A stretch of DNA of 64,000 bases, taken from NCBI GenBank assembly GCA_016719945.1, contig JADJYE010000002.1, positions 186,001-250,000 on the forward strand, read 5' to 3'. Made by a program: the position numbers and the translations under genes. The notes beneath the pieces are model-generated. The model was given only the letters and a program-made list of their open reading frames with translations. It was not told where the DNA came from and did not search any database. The DNA is from Polyangiaceae bacterium (lineage in GTDB: Bacteria; Myxococcota_A; Polyangia; Polyangiales; Polyangiaceae). Numbering within the stretch: position 1 is the first letter of the stretch; each line of letters opens with the position of its first letter. This document shows positions 7,936 through 15,968 of this stretch, in pieces.

Positions 7936-9165
7936 TCAGAGATCGACCCGCACGAGCTCGTCTCCTTCGAGCATGAGGTACGCGGCCTCGCCATGGACGG
8001 CGAGGCCCGAAGATGGCCGCTTGGGGAGGCTGAGGTCCTCGAGCGAGAGCCCACATATCGAGAGCGCCTGGAGGTGATCGTCGACCGTCATCACGACGTG
8101 ATCTCCTTCGCTCGCGCTCTCACGCACGGGCCGTCGGCCGTCGTTGCCTTCGGCGACGCGCACGTGATGCACGAGGGCGGTCCGACCCTCCTCGCCGAAC
8201 ACGGCGAGGACGCTCCCGACATGTCCTGGCTGTGGGTTGGGCGGGTCGGTGTGGACGTAGATCTTCCGTGCGACCACCACGCCCCGGTCGCCGCTCGCGA
8301 ACATCTTCTGTCCGTCGGTGGAGCCCGTCTTGGCCTCGCTGCTCCACGCGATCCCCCCGTCGGCGACCCGGCGAGCCGTCATCCTCCACGGAAAACCCTG
8401 AAATAGCTGGCCGTTCGACGTCGCGAGCCCGTCGTGGGCGCGGCCCAGCTCGACCGCCTGCTCCCATTGTGTCGCACCCGTCGCAGGATCGAGCGCTCGC
8501 AGCAGGCCCTTCGCGAAGACGAAGACGTGTGCGCCGTCCGCCGCCAGGATCTCTCCCTCCTCGGGGAGGGGGACCTGCCACGCAAGCCGGCCTGTCGCGA
8601 GCGCGACCGCGAAGGCGGTCGCGCTGCGCTCTGCTATGCGCGACGCCGAGAAGAAGACGCGTTCGCCCGATACCACGAGCGGGTCCAACACGGGCGGGGT
8701 CTCCATCGTCCACCTCGGTCGACCGCCTTCGACCTCGAAGGCGGTCAGCGCTCCCTCGAACCGCGGCCCGTGTGTTCCCGGCGCCGGCTCCTTCTCGAGC
8801 CGGGTCGTCGCCAGCACGACCCCTGCCGCCACCGCCAGGTCGAATCCCGCGCCGACGGCCTTCGAGGATCGAATGGCGCCGCTCTTCGCGTCGACGATGA
8901 ACAGCGTGCTCCGGACCCGCGCCGCCACGACGTCGTCTCCTGCCGCGAGCTGCCACCCGCCGAACGGGTGCTCTTCGGCAGGGAACGGGACTCGAAAGGC
9001 GACACGCGCGACGCCCGCCGACGTCTGCAGCGCGCCGGCGCGGCAGCCCGCCGGGGCTGGTCCGGGGTTGTCGCCTCCCTCGGGCTCGCCGTCGCACCTC
9101 GTCTTCGTCCGGCACCCGAGCGCGAGCAGCGCGACGACGGGCAAGATCCCCCACCAGCTCCGCAT
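7936..9165 (-). CDS. PQQ-type beta-propeller lipoprotein
   Basis: 409-residue lipoprotein (signal ending VALLALGC). Several blade-like repeats of the PQQ-binding-like propeller are visible, such as TLFIVDAKSGAIRSSK, LTAFEVEGGRPRW, FAVALATGRLAWQV, LRALDPATGATQWEQ and RRVADGGIAWSS, each with the A/V-D-x-x-x-G-x-x-x-W pattern. Such propellers act as protein-interaction scaffolds (BamB-like) or sensor domains; no catalytic residues are evident. It lies 21 bases downstream of the M14 carboxypeptidase gene and is probably co-transcribed with it, upstream of the subtilisin gene. Function beyond the fold is unknown. Confidence 0.8.
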   Translation of the reverse strand: MRSWWGILPVVALLALGCRTKTRCDGEPEGGDNPGPAPAGCRAGALQTSAGVARVAFRVPFPAEEHPFGGWQLAAGDDVVAARVRSTLFIVDAKSGAIRSSKAVGAGFDLAVAAGVVLATTRLEKEPAPGTHGPRFEGALTAFEVEGGRPRWTMETPPVLDPLVVSGERVFFSASRIAERSATAFAVALATGRLAWQVPLPEEGEILAADGAHVFVFAKGLLRALDPATGATQWEQAVELGRAHDGLATSNGQLFQGFPWRMTARRVADGGIAWSSEAKTGSTDGQKMFASGDRGVVVARKIYVHTDPPNPQPGHVGSVLAVFGEEGRTALVHHVRVAEGNDGRRPVRESASEGDHVVMTVDDHLQALSICGLSLEDLSLPKRPSSGLAVHGEAAYLMLEGDELVRVDL

Positions 9166-9186
9166 CGGTCGAGCCTAGCCCCGCGC

Positions 9187-10302
9187 TCAGCCCTCGTCAG
9201 CGTCGAGCGCGCGAGCGAGCACGGGGACCAGCGCCTCGCCGAACCTCACCGCGCGCCGCGGAGACCACCCCGGACGGACCCGCTCGCTGCCTGCGTCCTT
9301 CATCGGCAGCTCGAGGGTGATCGAGGGACAGCCGAACGTCTCACCGATCTGGTTGGCGGCGCACGAGAGGTCGCCCTGGCCTGGCTCGTCCCGCTCGTAG
9401 AACGGCTCGTCCAAGAACTCGGCGCAGCTCTGCGCGAGATCGCTCGTCAGCGCCGCCTCGGCCGCCTCGATACCGCCGTCGTAGCTCGGGTTCCCCTCGC
9501 TGGTGGCCGCGAAGGCGTGAGGGGCGGCCTCATCGGCGTGGATATCGAAGAACACGTCGGCGCCCGTCTCGCGGATGAGCTCGAGCAGGGCGCCGACCTC
9601 GGGCGCGTCCTCGTCGGGGTCGTCCCACACTCGATTGAGGTTCACGCCGGTCGCGCTCGTGCGGTGGTTTCCGAGCTCGGCGCCGTCCGGGTTGACGAGC
9701 GCCGCGACGCGCACGCACGCGCGAGACAGGAGTGCTCGCGTCGCCGGATCGCTGGCGTCGGCGAGGCGCCGCAAGAGCCCCTCGACCGCCCAGGACGCGG
9801 GGGTTTCTCCCGGGTGCTGGCGGGCGATGATCCACGCGCTGCGCTCGGCGTCCGGGTCTCCGAGCGTGACGACGGGGACGGGGCGTCCCTCGGGCGAGTC
9901 AGCCACGATCGAGACGTCGACGTGATCCTCCCGGGAGACGCGGCGCAGCAGCCGCTCGAGCCTCCGCAGCGGGTAGGCAGCGAAATAGGCGTAGAGAGTC
10001 TCCTCGCCGCGGGGCTCGTGCAAGAAGCGGAGGGCGCCGTCGTCGTACTCTGTCGGCGCGCGGTACCAGGACCGCCCGTCCGCGCAGGCCATGACGCCGT
10101 ACCCTTCCCACGCGGCCGGAAAGGTGGCGTCGCCCGCGTTGACGAGCACGATCTCCCGAGGACGCGTCGACCGCGCGCGGAAGCAGAACCACTGCCGCAC
10201 GTCGGCCGCCGAGTCTTCGCCGATCGCGAGCTCGATCGGACCGCGCCCTGGGAGACGGACCGTCTCGATGCGACCTCCCGGGAAACCGTCGTCGATCTTC
10301 AT
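9187..10302 (-). CDS. M14-family zinc carboxypeptidase (cytosolic type)
   Basis: Metallocarboxypeptidase of 371 aa without an evident signal peptide. The M14 zinc site is complete: HPGE (HxxE) in IIARQHPGETP and the third ligand in FFDIHADE. Substrate-binding NHR occurs in LGNHRTSATGVNLNRVW, and the general-base Glu in ITLELPMKD. The N-terminal beta domain and cytosolic location resemble the bacterial cytosolic carboxypeptidases (M14-D), which trim short C-terminal tails; the substrate here is unknown. The ATG at 10302 is chosen over the upstream in-frame codon at 10323 because homologous strands begin with KIDDGFPGG. It is first in a run of minus-strand genes with the propeller protein. Confidence 0.85.
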   Translation of the reverse strand: MKIDDGFPGGRIETVRLPGRGPIELAIGEDSAADVRQWFCFRARSTRPREIVLVNAGDATFPAAWEGYGVMACADGRSWYRAPTEYDDGALRFLHEPRGEETLYAYFAAYPLRRLERLLRRVSREDHVDVSIVADSPEGRPVPVVTLGDPDAERSAWIIARQHPGETPASWAVEGLLRRLADASDPATRALLSRACVRVAALVNPDGAELGNHRTSATGVNLNRVWDDPDEDAPEVGALLELIRETGADVFFDIHADEAAPHAFAATSEGNPSYDGGIEAAEAALTSDLAQSCAEFLDEPFYERDEPGQGDLSCAANQIGETFGCPSITLELPMKDAGSERVRPGWSPRRAVRFGEALVPVLARALDADEG

Positions 10303-10338
10303 TCGCCGATCGCTCGATCGCACCCCGAGCAGCTTCGG

Positions 10339-10412
10339 CGCGACACGCAGGATTCGAACCTGCGACCTTCGGCTTCGGAGGCCGACGCTCTATCCAACTG
10401 AGCTAGTGTCGC
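10339..10412 (-). tRNA. tRNA-Arg (anticodon CCG)
   Basis: Read on the minus strand, the cloverleaf has acceptor arms GCGACAC/GTGTCGC, a D-arm GCTCAGTTGGATAGAGC, an anticodon stem TCGGC/GCCGA enclosing the loop CTCCGAA (anticodon CCG, decoding CGG) and a T-arm with GGTTCGAATCC. The discriminator base is G. CCA is not encoded. There is no integrase or duplicated 3' end nearby. Confidence 0.95.
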
Positions 10413-10423
10413 TTGGGGGCGTG

Positions 10424-10452
10424 AACCTAGCGGAACGATCCTGCGCCCGCAA
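10424..10452 (-). promoter_or_regulatory. Possible sigma-70-type promoter for tRNA-Arg
   Basis: On the minus strand TTGCGG (-35, 10447-10452) and TAGGTT (-10, 10424-10429) are separated by 17 bases, placing the transcript start a few bases upstream of the mature tRNA. The -10 match is weak. Confidence 0.3.
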
Positions 10453-10521
10453 CCCGTCCGCGCGGATCGGACGCGTCGCCGGCCGCGCGGCTGACGGTGG
10501 ATTTTCGCGCGGCCCTCCTGG

Positions 10522-11103
10522 ATGCTCGCCACCATGGCTCGGGTCGCAGGATGGGCGGAGGTGTTCGTCGCGCTGGTCCGCGGGATCAACGTGGCCGGCA
10601 AGAACAAGCTCCCGATGCGCGACCTGGCGAGCCTGTTCGAGCAGGCTGGCGTGCGAGCGGTGCGGACGTACATCCAGAGCGGGAACGTCGTGTTCGCTGC
10701 GACGCCCGACGTCGCCGAACGCGCCGCGAAGCGGGTGTCGGCGTCCCTCGCGGAGCGCTTCGCGCAGCCCGTGCCGGTGATGCTCCGCTCGGCCGAGGAG
10801 CTAGGCCGGGTCATCACGGCGAACCCCTTCGTGCTCGGCGGCGCGCCCACCGAGGGCCTGCATGTGGCCTTCCTCTCGGCGGTGCCCTCGGCAGCGGCCA
10901 TCGCCAAGCTCGACCCGAACCGGTCCCCGCCCGACGCCTTCGCCGTACGCGGGCGGGAGGTCTTCTTGAGCTACCCGAACGGCGCCGGCAGGACCAAGCT
11001 GAGCAATGACTACCTCGAGCGCTGCCTCGGCTGCGTGAGCACGACGCGCAACCTGCGCACCGTGACGACCCTCGCCGGCATGACCCGCAGCGAGGTGACC
11101 TGA
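10522..11103 (+). CDS. DUF1697 family protein
   Basis: 193-residue cytoplasmic protein of the DUF1697 family, recognised by FVALVRGINVAGKNKLPM at the N-terminus, GVRAVRTYIQSGNVVF, and the C-terminal SYPNGAGRTKLSND and RNLRTVTTLAGM. Crystallised relatives have a ferredoxin-like fold; the biochemical role is not known. A second ATG at 10534 (MARVAGW) is the likelier translation start, since conservation begins soon after. It stands alone between the tRNA gene and a lipoprotein gene, with no clear operon partner. Length is normal for the family. Confidence 0.9.
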   Translation: MLATMARVAGWAEVFVALVRGINVAGKNKLPMRDLASLFEQAGVRAVRTYIQSGNVVFAATPDVAERAAKRVSASLAERFAQPVPVMLRSAEELGRVITANPFVLGGAPTEGLHVAFLSAVPSAAAIAKLDPNRSPPDAFAVRGREVFLSYPNGAGRTKLSNDYLERCLGCVSTTRNLRTVTTLAGMTRSEVT

Positions 11104-11180
11104 CGCGCGCCGTCGCGCTTCGGCGCCGAACGAGGTAAGACCGATCTGTTCTGTCCGTTTCTCGCGCGCGGAGGCCGCTC

Positions 11181-12686
11181 ATGTTCGATCGTCGCAAGGC
11201 CCTCGGGATCTTCACGCTCTGCGTCGCTCCGCTCGCTGCGGCCTGCGGCGACGACACCACCGCCACGGGTGGCGCCGGCGCCGGGGGCGGCGCTGGTGGC
11301 ACCGGCGCCACGGGGGGCTCGGGCGATGGGGGCGTGCTCGTCACCGTGACCTCGACCTCCACCGGGATGGTCGAGATGAGCGTCATCGGCGAGCCCTGCG
11401 TCGACGACGAGCCCTGCGGTGACGGCTTCTGCATCGTCGAGGATCTCAACGGTTGGCCGGCCGGCTACTGCAGCGCCGAGTGCCAAGGCGACGACGACTG
11501 CGGCACCGAGACGTGCCTGGTGAACGCCGGGGTGTGCGGCAAGCGCTGCGACGGCCCGCGCGACTGCCGCGACGCTTACGACTGCGTCGACACGGGGCTC
11601 GGCCCCGAGCCGGTCTGCTTCCCGGCGTGCACGTCCAACGACCAGTGCACCGAGCCGCGCGAGTGCATCACGGATCCCGAGAGCGACAACCCCTTCGGGT
11701 TCTGTGTCTGGCTCGAGCTGTGCGACGACTCCCTCGACAACGACGGCGACGGCTACCCCGACTGCGCGGACAGCGAGTGCCTCGCCGACGCGACCTGCGC
11801 GGCGGCCATCGACGCCGCCTGCTCCACGCCGCCAGCCGTCGAGAGCCCCGAGACGGGGGACACGGGCGACGGCACGAACCTCTTCGCGATGCAGTGTGGC
11901 AACGTGCTCACGGGCGGCGGGTCCGAGGTCCTCTATTCGTTCACCGCGCCGTCGCTCGGCGAGCTCGCGCTCTCCGCGGTCCCCGGCGCCGGCGCGGACC
12001 TCGCCCTCTACGTCCGCGCCGACTGCGGCGACCCGACCACCGTGCTCGGCTGCGCCGACGACCCTCAAGACAGCGCGGCCACCGAGGAGGTCGCGGTCGG
12101 GCTGCAAGCGGGGCAGACCGTCACGATCTTCGTCGACGCGTGGACCCTCGGGACCGATGGCCCCTACACGCTCGACGCGACGTTCACACCGGCGGTCTGC
12201 GGCGATGGCCTGCTCACGCTCCCGGAGACGTGCGAGGACGGCAACACCACCGCCGGTGACGGCTGCAGCGATCTGTGCGCGGTCGAGCTCGACTTCTATT
12301 GCGGCGCCGCCACCCCCATCGGCCTCGGAACGACGACGGGCACCACGGTCGGCGGCACCACCCTCTTCTCTGCGCCGGTCGACGCTGAAGACTGCACTTA
12401 TGGCGCGGGTCCCGGCCCCGAGGTGCTCTATGTGTACACCCCCGCGTCGACCGGGACGCTCACCATTACGTTGGAGCCGGACGGAAACGATGATCTCGGC
12501 CTCCACGCGCGCACCGACTGCGACGACGGCTCGACCCAGATCGGCTGCGCTGACGTGAACTTCCAGTCCGGCATGCAGGACGAGACCCTCACCCTTCAAG
12601 TGACCCAGGCGGTGCCCGTCACGATCTTCGTCGACGCGTACGGCGCGACGGGGGGGCCCTTCAGCGTCACGCTCAGCCAGAACTGA
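11181..12686 (+). CDS. Cys-rich DUF4215 lipoprotein with two pre-peptidase-like domains
   Basis: 501-residue surface lipoprotein. The signal contains RRKALGI followed by a hydrophobic run and AAACGDD, so Tat-type export of a lipoprotein is possible. After a Gly/Ala/Thr linker come a Cys-rich segment (residues about 70-220), a first beta-sandwich (EVLYSFTAPSLGELALSA...TIFVDAW), a DUF4215 motif (CGDGLLTLPETCEDGN and GDGCSDLCAVE) and a second sandwich of the same design (EVLYVYTPASTGTLTITL...TIFVDAY). These resemble bacterial pre-peptidase C-terminal domains. No catalytic motif is seen; a structural or adhesive surface role is an inference. An 11-bp gap separates the heptad-free linker from the first cysteine cluster in no recognisable repeat pattern, so I assign no further domains. 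Confidence 0.75.
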   Translation: MFDRRKALGIFTLCVAPLAAACGDDTTATGGAGAGGGAGGTGATGGSGDGGVLVTVTSTSTGMVEMSVIGEPCVDDEPCGDGFCIVEDLNGWPAGYCSAECQGDDDCGTETCLVNAGVCGKRCDGPRDCRDAYDCVDTGLGPEPVCFPACTSNDQCTEPRECITDPESDNPFGFCVWLELCDDSLDNDGDGYPDCADSECLADATCAAAIDAACSTPPAVESPETGDTGDGTNLFAMQCGNVLTGGGSEVLYSFTAPSLGELALSAVPGAGADLALYVRADCGDPTTVLGCADDPQDSAATEEVAVGLQAGQTVTIFVDAWTLGTDGPYTLDATFTPAVCGDGLLTLPETCEDGNTTAGDGCSDLCAVELDFYCGAATPIGLGTTTGTTVGGTTLFSAPVDAEDCTYGAGPGPEVLYVYTPASTGTLTITLEPDGNDDLGLHARTDCDDGSTQIGCADVNFQSGMQDETLTLQVTQAVPVTIFVDAYGATGGPFSVTLSQN

Positions 12687-12690
12687 CGCC

Positions 12691-12710
12691 GCGGCGAGCT
12701 CGCTCGCCGC
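12691..12710. terminator. Palindrome between convergent genes
   Basis: GCGGCGAGC (12691-12699) and GCTCGCCGC (12702-12710) form a near-perfect palindrome in the 27-bp gap between the lipoprotein gene and the convergent kinase gene, placed to stop transcription from both sides. No T-tract. Confidence 0.45.
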
Positions 12711-12713
12711 CGC

Positions 12714-14261
12714 TCACCATTGGCGAAAGGGCTGGCCCTTCACGCCGGACGCGCTGGGGGCCGGCTGGGTCGCCGCGGCCGCTGGCGGCGGCGCGGGCGG
12801 CGTGTCCGCGGCGCTCGCGCGAGGCGGGCCACGCCAGGCCGCGCGAGCACCGCTCGGCCCCGCGGACGGTGCCGCCGTCGCCGGCTCCTCGGGCGCGCTA
12901 GGCGACGCCGTCGCCGTCGGGCCGCTCGGCGCCGCGGGCACGGGCTGGGTCGTGGTCGACGAGGCAGCCGCTGTGCTCGGCGGCGCCGCACCTGCCTCGT
13001 CGGACCCGGTGCGCGACGACACGACCCACGCGAGGGACGCGGCAACGCCCATGAGGGTCGCCACCGCGCCTAGGGTGAAGAGGCCGCCGCCCCGCCTCGG
13101 GGCGGGCCCGACCTCGGACGTCGCGAGGGGCGGAGGAGCGGTCGCTGGCGCCGTCGCGGTGCTCGCCGCGGGCTCCTCTGTCCTCGTCGCGAGCGCGGTC
13201 CGGAGCCGCTCGTCGAACTCTGCTTGCTCGCGCGAGAACTCTCGCGTGATGAGCTCGGCGAGCTGCGACTCGTCGGCTGCCGCGCCGGCCTCTCGCAGGA
13301 AGGCCCTCAGCGCGTCGCGCAGCTCGAGGGCGGTCTGGAAGCGATGCCGCCGCTCCTTCGCCATCGCGCGCGCCAGGATCTCCTCGAGCGCGGGCGGCGC
13401 GCTCGCGACGTGGTCCGACAGGCGCGGCGTGTCGTCCGCGTTGATCTTCAGCGCGGCCATCGGCGGGGAGAGGTCGGAGAAGAGCGGCCGACCGGTCAGC
13501 ATCTCGAACAGGACGACGCCGAGCGCGAACACGTCGGTCGTGCGGTCGACGACCTCGGCGCGGAGCTGCTCCGGGCTCATGTAGGCGAACTTCCCCTTGA
13601 TGACGCCGCTCGCCGTCGCCTTCCCCGATTCGAAGAGCTTCGCGACCCCGAAGTCGAGCAAGAGCACCTCGCCGCGGTAGCCGAGCATGACGTTCTGCGG
13701 CGAGACGTCGCGGTGCACGACGTGGAGGGACTCGCCGTCGGGGCGCGTGATCTGGTGGGCCGCGTGGAGCCCGCCGGCGACCTGGGCCGCGATCCACACG
13801 GAGAGCTCCAGCGGCAGGCGCTCTCCGCGGCGGCGAAGGGTGCCCAGGACCCGGCTGAGCGGGACGCCGCGCAGCAGGGGCATGACCAAGAACGGCTCTC
13901 CGGCCTGCATCCCGAGCTCGAACGTCTCCAGCACGTTCGGGTGATCGATGTGCGAGGTGAGCTTGGCCTCTTGGATGAAGTCTTCGATGTCCTCGGCGCT
14001 GCGGTCCCCCGAGTGCAGGACCTTCACCGCGAACACCCGCTCCACGCCGCCCTCTTGCCGCGTCACCGCCGCGTAGACGGCGCCCATCCCTCCCTTCGCG
14101 ATCTGGAACAGGAGCTGATAGCGCCCGAGCGTCCGTGAGGGAGCCTCCCCGCGAGACGAGGGGGGGGCTGCCGCCTGGGGGGCAGGCGTCGGCGACGGCG
14201 CCGGAGGGGCTCCGGCGGCCGGCTCTCGCTCGGTCGGCTGCTCATCGACGGTGCGGCGCAC
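12714..14261 (-). CDS. Hanks-type Ser/Thr protein kinase with one membrane helix
   Basis: 515-residue receptor-like kinase. The kinase domain spans about residues 48-320: Gly-loop IAKGGMGAVYAA, ATP-anchoring Lys in FAVKVLH, catalytic loop VVHRDVSPQNVML, DFG in LLLDFGVAK and APE-equivalent MSPEQ. HRDVSPQN is typical of myxobacterial kinases. A Pro/Ala-rich N-terminal tail precedes it. After the kinase domain come a charged helix, a single membrane helix (LGAVATLMGVAASLAWVV) and a low-complexity Ala/Pro/Ser/Thr periplasmic tail with no recognisable sensor. All key catalytic residues are present. It converges on the DUF4215 lipoprotein and lies just past the cytochrome-like operon. Confidence 0.9.
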   Translation of the reverse strand: MRRTVDEQPTEREPAAGAPPAPSPTPAPQAAAPPSSRGEAPSRTLGRYQLLFQIAKGGMGAVYAAVTRQEGGVERVFAVKVLHSGDRSAEDIEDFIQEAKLTSHIDHPNVLETFELGMQAGEPFLVMPLLRGVPLSRVLGTLRRRGERLPLELSVWIAAQVAGGLHAAHQITRPDGESLHVVHRDVSPQNVMLGYRGEVLLLDFGVAKLFESGKATASGVIKGKFAYMSPEQLRAEVVDRTTDVFALGVVLFEMLTGRPLFSDLSPPMAALKINADDTPRLSDHVASAPPALEEILARAMAKERRHRFQTALELRDALRAFLREAGAAADESQLAELITREFSREQAEFDERLRTALATRTEEPAASTATAPATAPPPLATSEVGPAPRRGGGLFTLGAVATLMGVAASLAWVVSSRTGSDEAGAAPPSTAAASSTTTQPVPAAPSGPTATASPSAPEEPATAAPSAGPSGARAAWRGPPRASAADTPPAPPPAAAATQPAPSASGVKGQPFRQW

Positions 14262-14290
14262 GCCGAACGATCGATATCACACTCGGCCGT

Positions 14291-14695
14291 TCAGTCGGCC
14301 GGTGCCCCGCAGGCGAGCCACTCGGCGAGCATTTCGCGCTCCTCCTCGCTGGGGCCTCCGACGGGGGGCATGCTCGCGTTGTGGTCGCCCGACTCCTCCC
14401 AGATGTCTGCCGCCCATGCGCGGACGTCGTCGAGGGTGTCGAAGTTGCTCAGCAGCGGCGCGCCTTGTCGCTCGCCGTCGGGCAAGGACTCCGAGTGGCA
14501 GCCGTTGCACCACGTCAGCATGAACGGACCTCCGAAGTTCTCCCAGCTGAGGTAGCTGTCGTCGGGGCAGGCGCGCTCCTCGAGGGAGGTGGCGTCCTCG
14601 ACGACGGGCTCATCCGAGGAGGTCTCCTGGGCGCAGCCCGTCGACGCGCCCACGAATACGGCCAGCGCCAGGACGAGCTCAGCCGACGAGCGCAT
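14291..14695 (-). CDS. Small lipoprotein with a c-type heme motif (CxxCH)
   Basis: 134-residue exported protein; signal VFVGASTGC has a lipobox-like end. One heme-binding motif CNGCH lies in MLTWCNGCHSESL, and a later Met-containing NASMPPVGGPS is a plausible axial-ligand region; GPSEEEREMLAEWLACG is typical of mono-heme cytochrome domains in this phylum. The ATG at 14695 overlaps the end of the upstream DUF1501 gene by 17 bases, indicating co-translation. It is probably an electron-transfer or heme partner of the DUF1501 system, inferred from context only. The longer in-frame extension to 14881 is antisense-free but lies inside the DUF1501 gene and is rejected. Confidence 0.8.
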   Translation of the reverse strand: MRSSAELVLALAVFVGASTGCAQETSSDEPVVEDATSLEERACPDDSYLSWENFGGPFMLTWCNGCHSESLPDGERQGAPLLSNFDTLDDVRAWAADIWEESGDHNASMPPVGGPSEEEREMLAEWLACGAPAD

Positions 14696-15956
14696 GGAGG
14701 GCCTCCGTGTTCGAGAGGTAGGACGACGCCTCGACCCCGACGGCCTCGAGGATTCCCGCGGCGAAGTTCGAATACGACAGCAGCGTCCCGTCGCTGACGA
14801 CGGCCCCTGTCTGCATGTCGATGGGGAGCGCCTCGAGCCCGTCGCCGGTGCCGCCGAGCACGCGTCCGCCTGGCAAATCACCGCCCACGACGAGGGCGCT
14901 CGTCACGGGCCAATGGTCCTTGCCGCCGGCCTCATTGAGCTTGGGGGTGCGGCCCATCTCCGACGCCACGACGACGACGGTCTCCTCCAGCATCGTCTTG
15001 CCGCTGGCCTTGCCGGGGGTCTGACCAAGCTCGTCGACGAGCCCGGAGAGGGCCTCGAAGAGCGCCTCGCCGAGCGGGCCCTGCGCCTCGTTGCCCTGGT
15101 GGGTGTCGAAGCCGAAGAACGTGGCCTCGCATTGGACCGAGTGGCTCAGCCCTTCGCGGAGCGCGCGGACCGCGATGCCGGTCTGCACCGAGAGATCGAG
15201 CGCGAAGGAGAGCTCGGCCGGGAAGGCCGCCTCGAAGCGCTTGAAGCGCTCACCTCGATCCAGCGACGCCAGGAAATCGTCCACCCTGCGGGTGTTGTAG
15301 CCCGTCTGGCCGCGCGTCGCGCGGACCCGCTCGGCGCCCGCTCTCACGTGCGCTTCGATGAGAGCGGCCTCCGCGGGGCTCGGCGCGAACCGCTGGTGGC
15401 CGCTGTCCGCAGGCGGAAACGCCCTGGCAGGATCGATGAGCCCCTGGATCTGGCTGACCGCGCCGGTGCGCACCGCGATCGAGCCGAGATGCCCCGGGAA
15501 CGCGTTCGGCCCGAGCGCCAGGTACGGCGCCGGCAGATCGCGTCCGAGCTCGTAGGCCGTCATCGCCCCGACGTCCGGGTTCGTCTCGGAGGCCGTCCCC
15601 GTCAGGATCCGCTTCGCGCAGTCCGGGTGGTTGATCGACTGCACCTGGATGCCATTGACGATCGTGGTCACCCCGCCGTGAGCCTCGAAGAAGGCGCGCG
15701 CCTTCGGTCGCGAGGCGTGAGCGAAGATGGGCAGCCCGCCGACCTCCTGGATCGCGCCCTCGGGCGCGTCGATCGTGGAGAGCCCCGGCTTCGGATCGAA
15801 CGTGTAGGTGATGTCCCAGCCGCCTTGGACGAACAGGAGGATCAGGTTCTTCGGGGACCGCTGCTGCGCCTCGGCGCCGCTGCGCTTCATCCCCCACAGC
15901 CCCGCGCCCACCGCGCCGAACGCACCCGAGAGCCACTGCCTTCGTGAAAGATTCAT
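14679..15956 (-). CDS. DUF1501 protein with Tat signal
   Basis: 425-residue protein of the DUF1501 family (alkaline phosphatase/sulfatase-like fold). A twin-arginine signal is visible at the N-terminus (LSRRQWLSGAFGAVGAG), implying export of a folded, perhaps metal-bearing protein. Family motifs include LILLFVQGGWD, NPDVGAMTAYELGRD, GFDTHQGNEAQGPL and VVASEMGRTPKLNE near the C-terminus, the last being the DUF1501 hallmark. The enzymatic reaction of the family is unknown. It is the middle gene of a three-gene operon: 12 bases after the upstream gene and overlapping the CxxCH lipoprotein gene. Length is within the family's usual range. Confidence 0.9.
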   Translation of the reverse strand: MNLSRRQWLSGAFGAVGAGLWGMKRSGAEAQQRSPKNLILLFVQGGWDITYTFDPKPGLSTIDAPEGAIQEVGGLPIFAHASRPKARAFFEAHGGVTTIVNGIQVQSINHPDCAKRILTGTASETNPDVGAMTAYELGRDLPAPYLALGPNAFPGHLGSIAVRTGAVSQIQGLIDPARAFPPADSGHQRFAPSPAEAALIEAHVRAGAERVRATRGQTGYNTRRVDDFLASLDRGERFKRFEAAFPAELSFALDLSVQTGIAVRALREGLSHSVQCEATFFGFDTHQGNEAQGPLGEALFEALSGLVDELGQTPGKASGKTMLEETVVVVASEMGRTPKLNEAGGKDHWPVTSALVVGGDLPGGRVLGGTGDGLEALPIDMQTGAVVSDGTLLSYSNFAAGILEAVGVEASSYLSNTEALHALVG

Positions 15957-15968
15957 CGTCGCATCTCC

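Noticed and set aside
9187..10323. M14 gene start at 10323
   Set aside because: The codon at 10302 leaves the conserved KIDDGFPGG at the N-terminus and an upstream extension adds only SSDRRM-like residues.
10339..10412. tRNA-Arg as a phage or island attachment site
   Set aside because: No integrase, no repeated tRNA 3' end and no composition change nearby.
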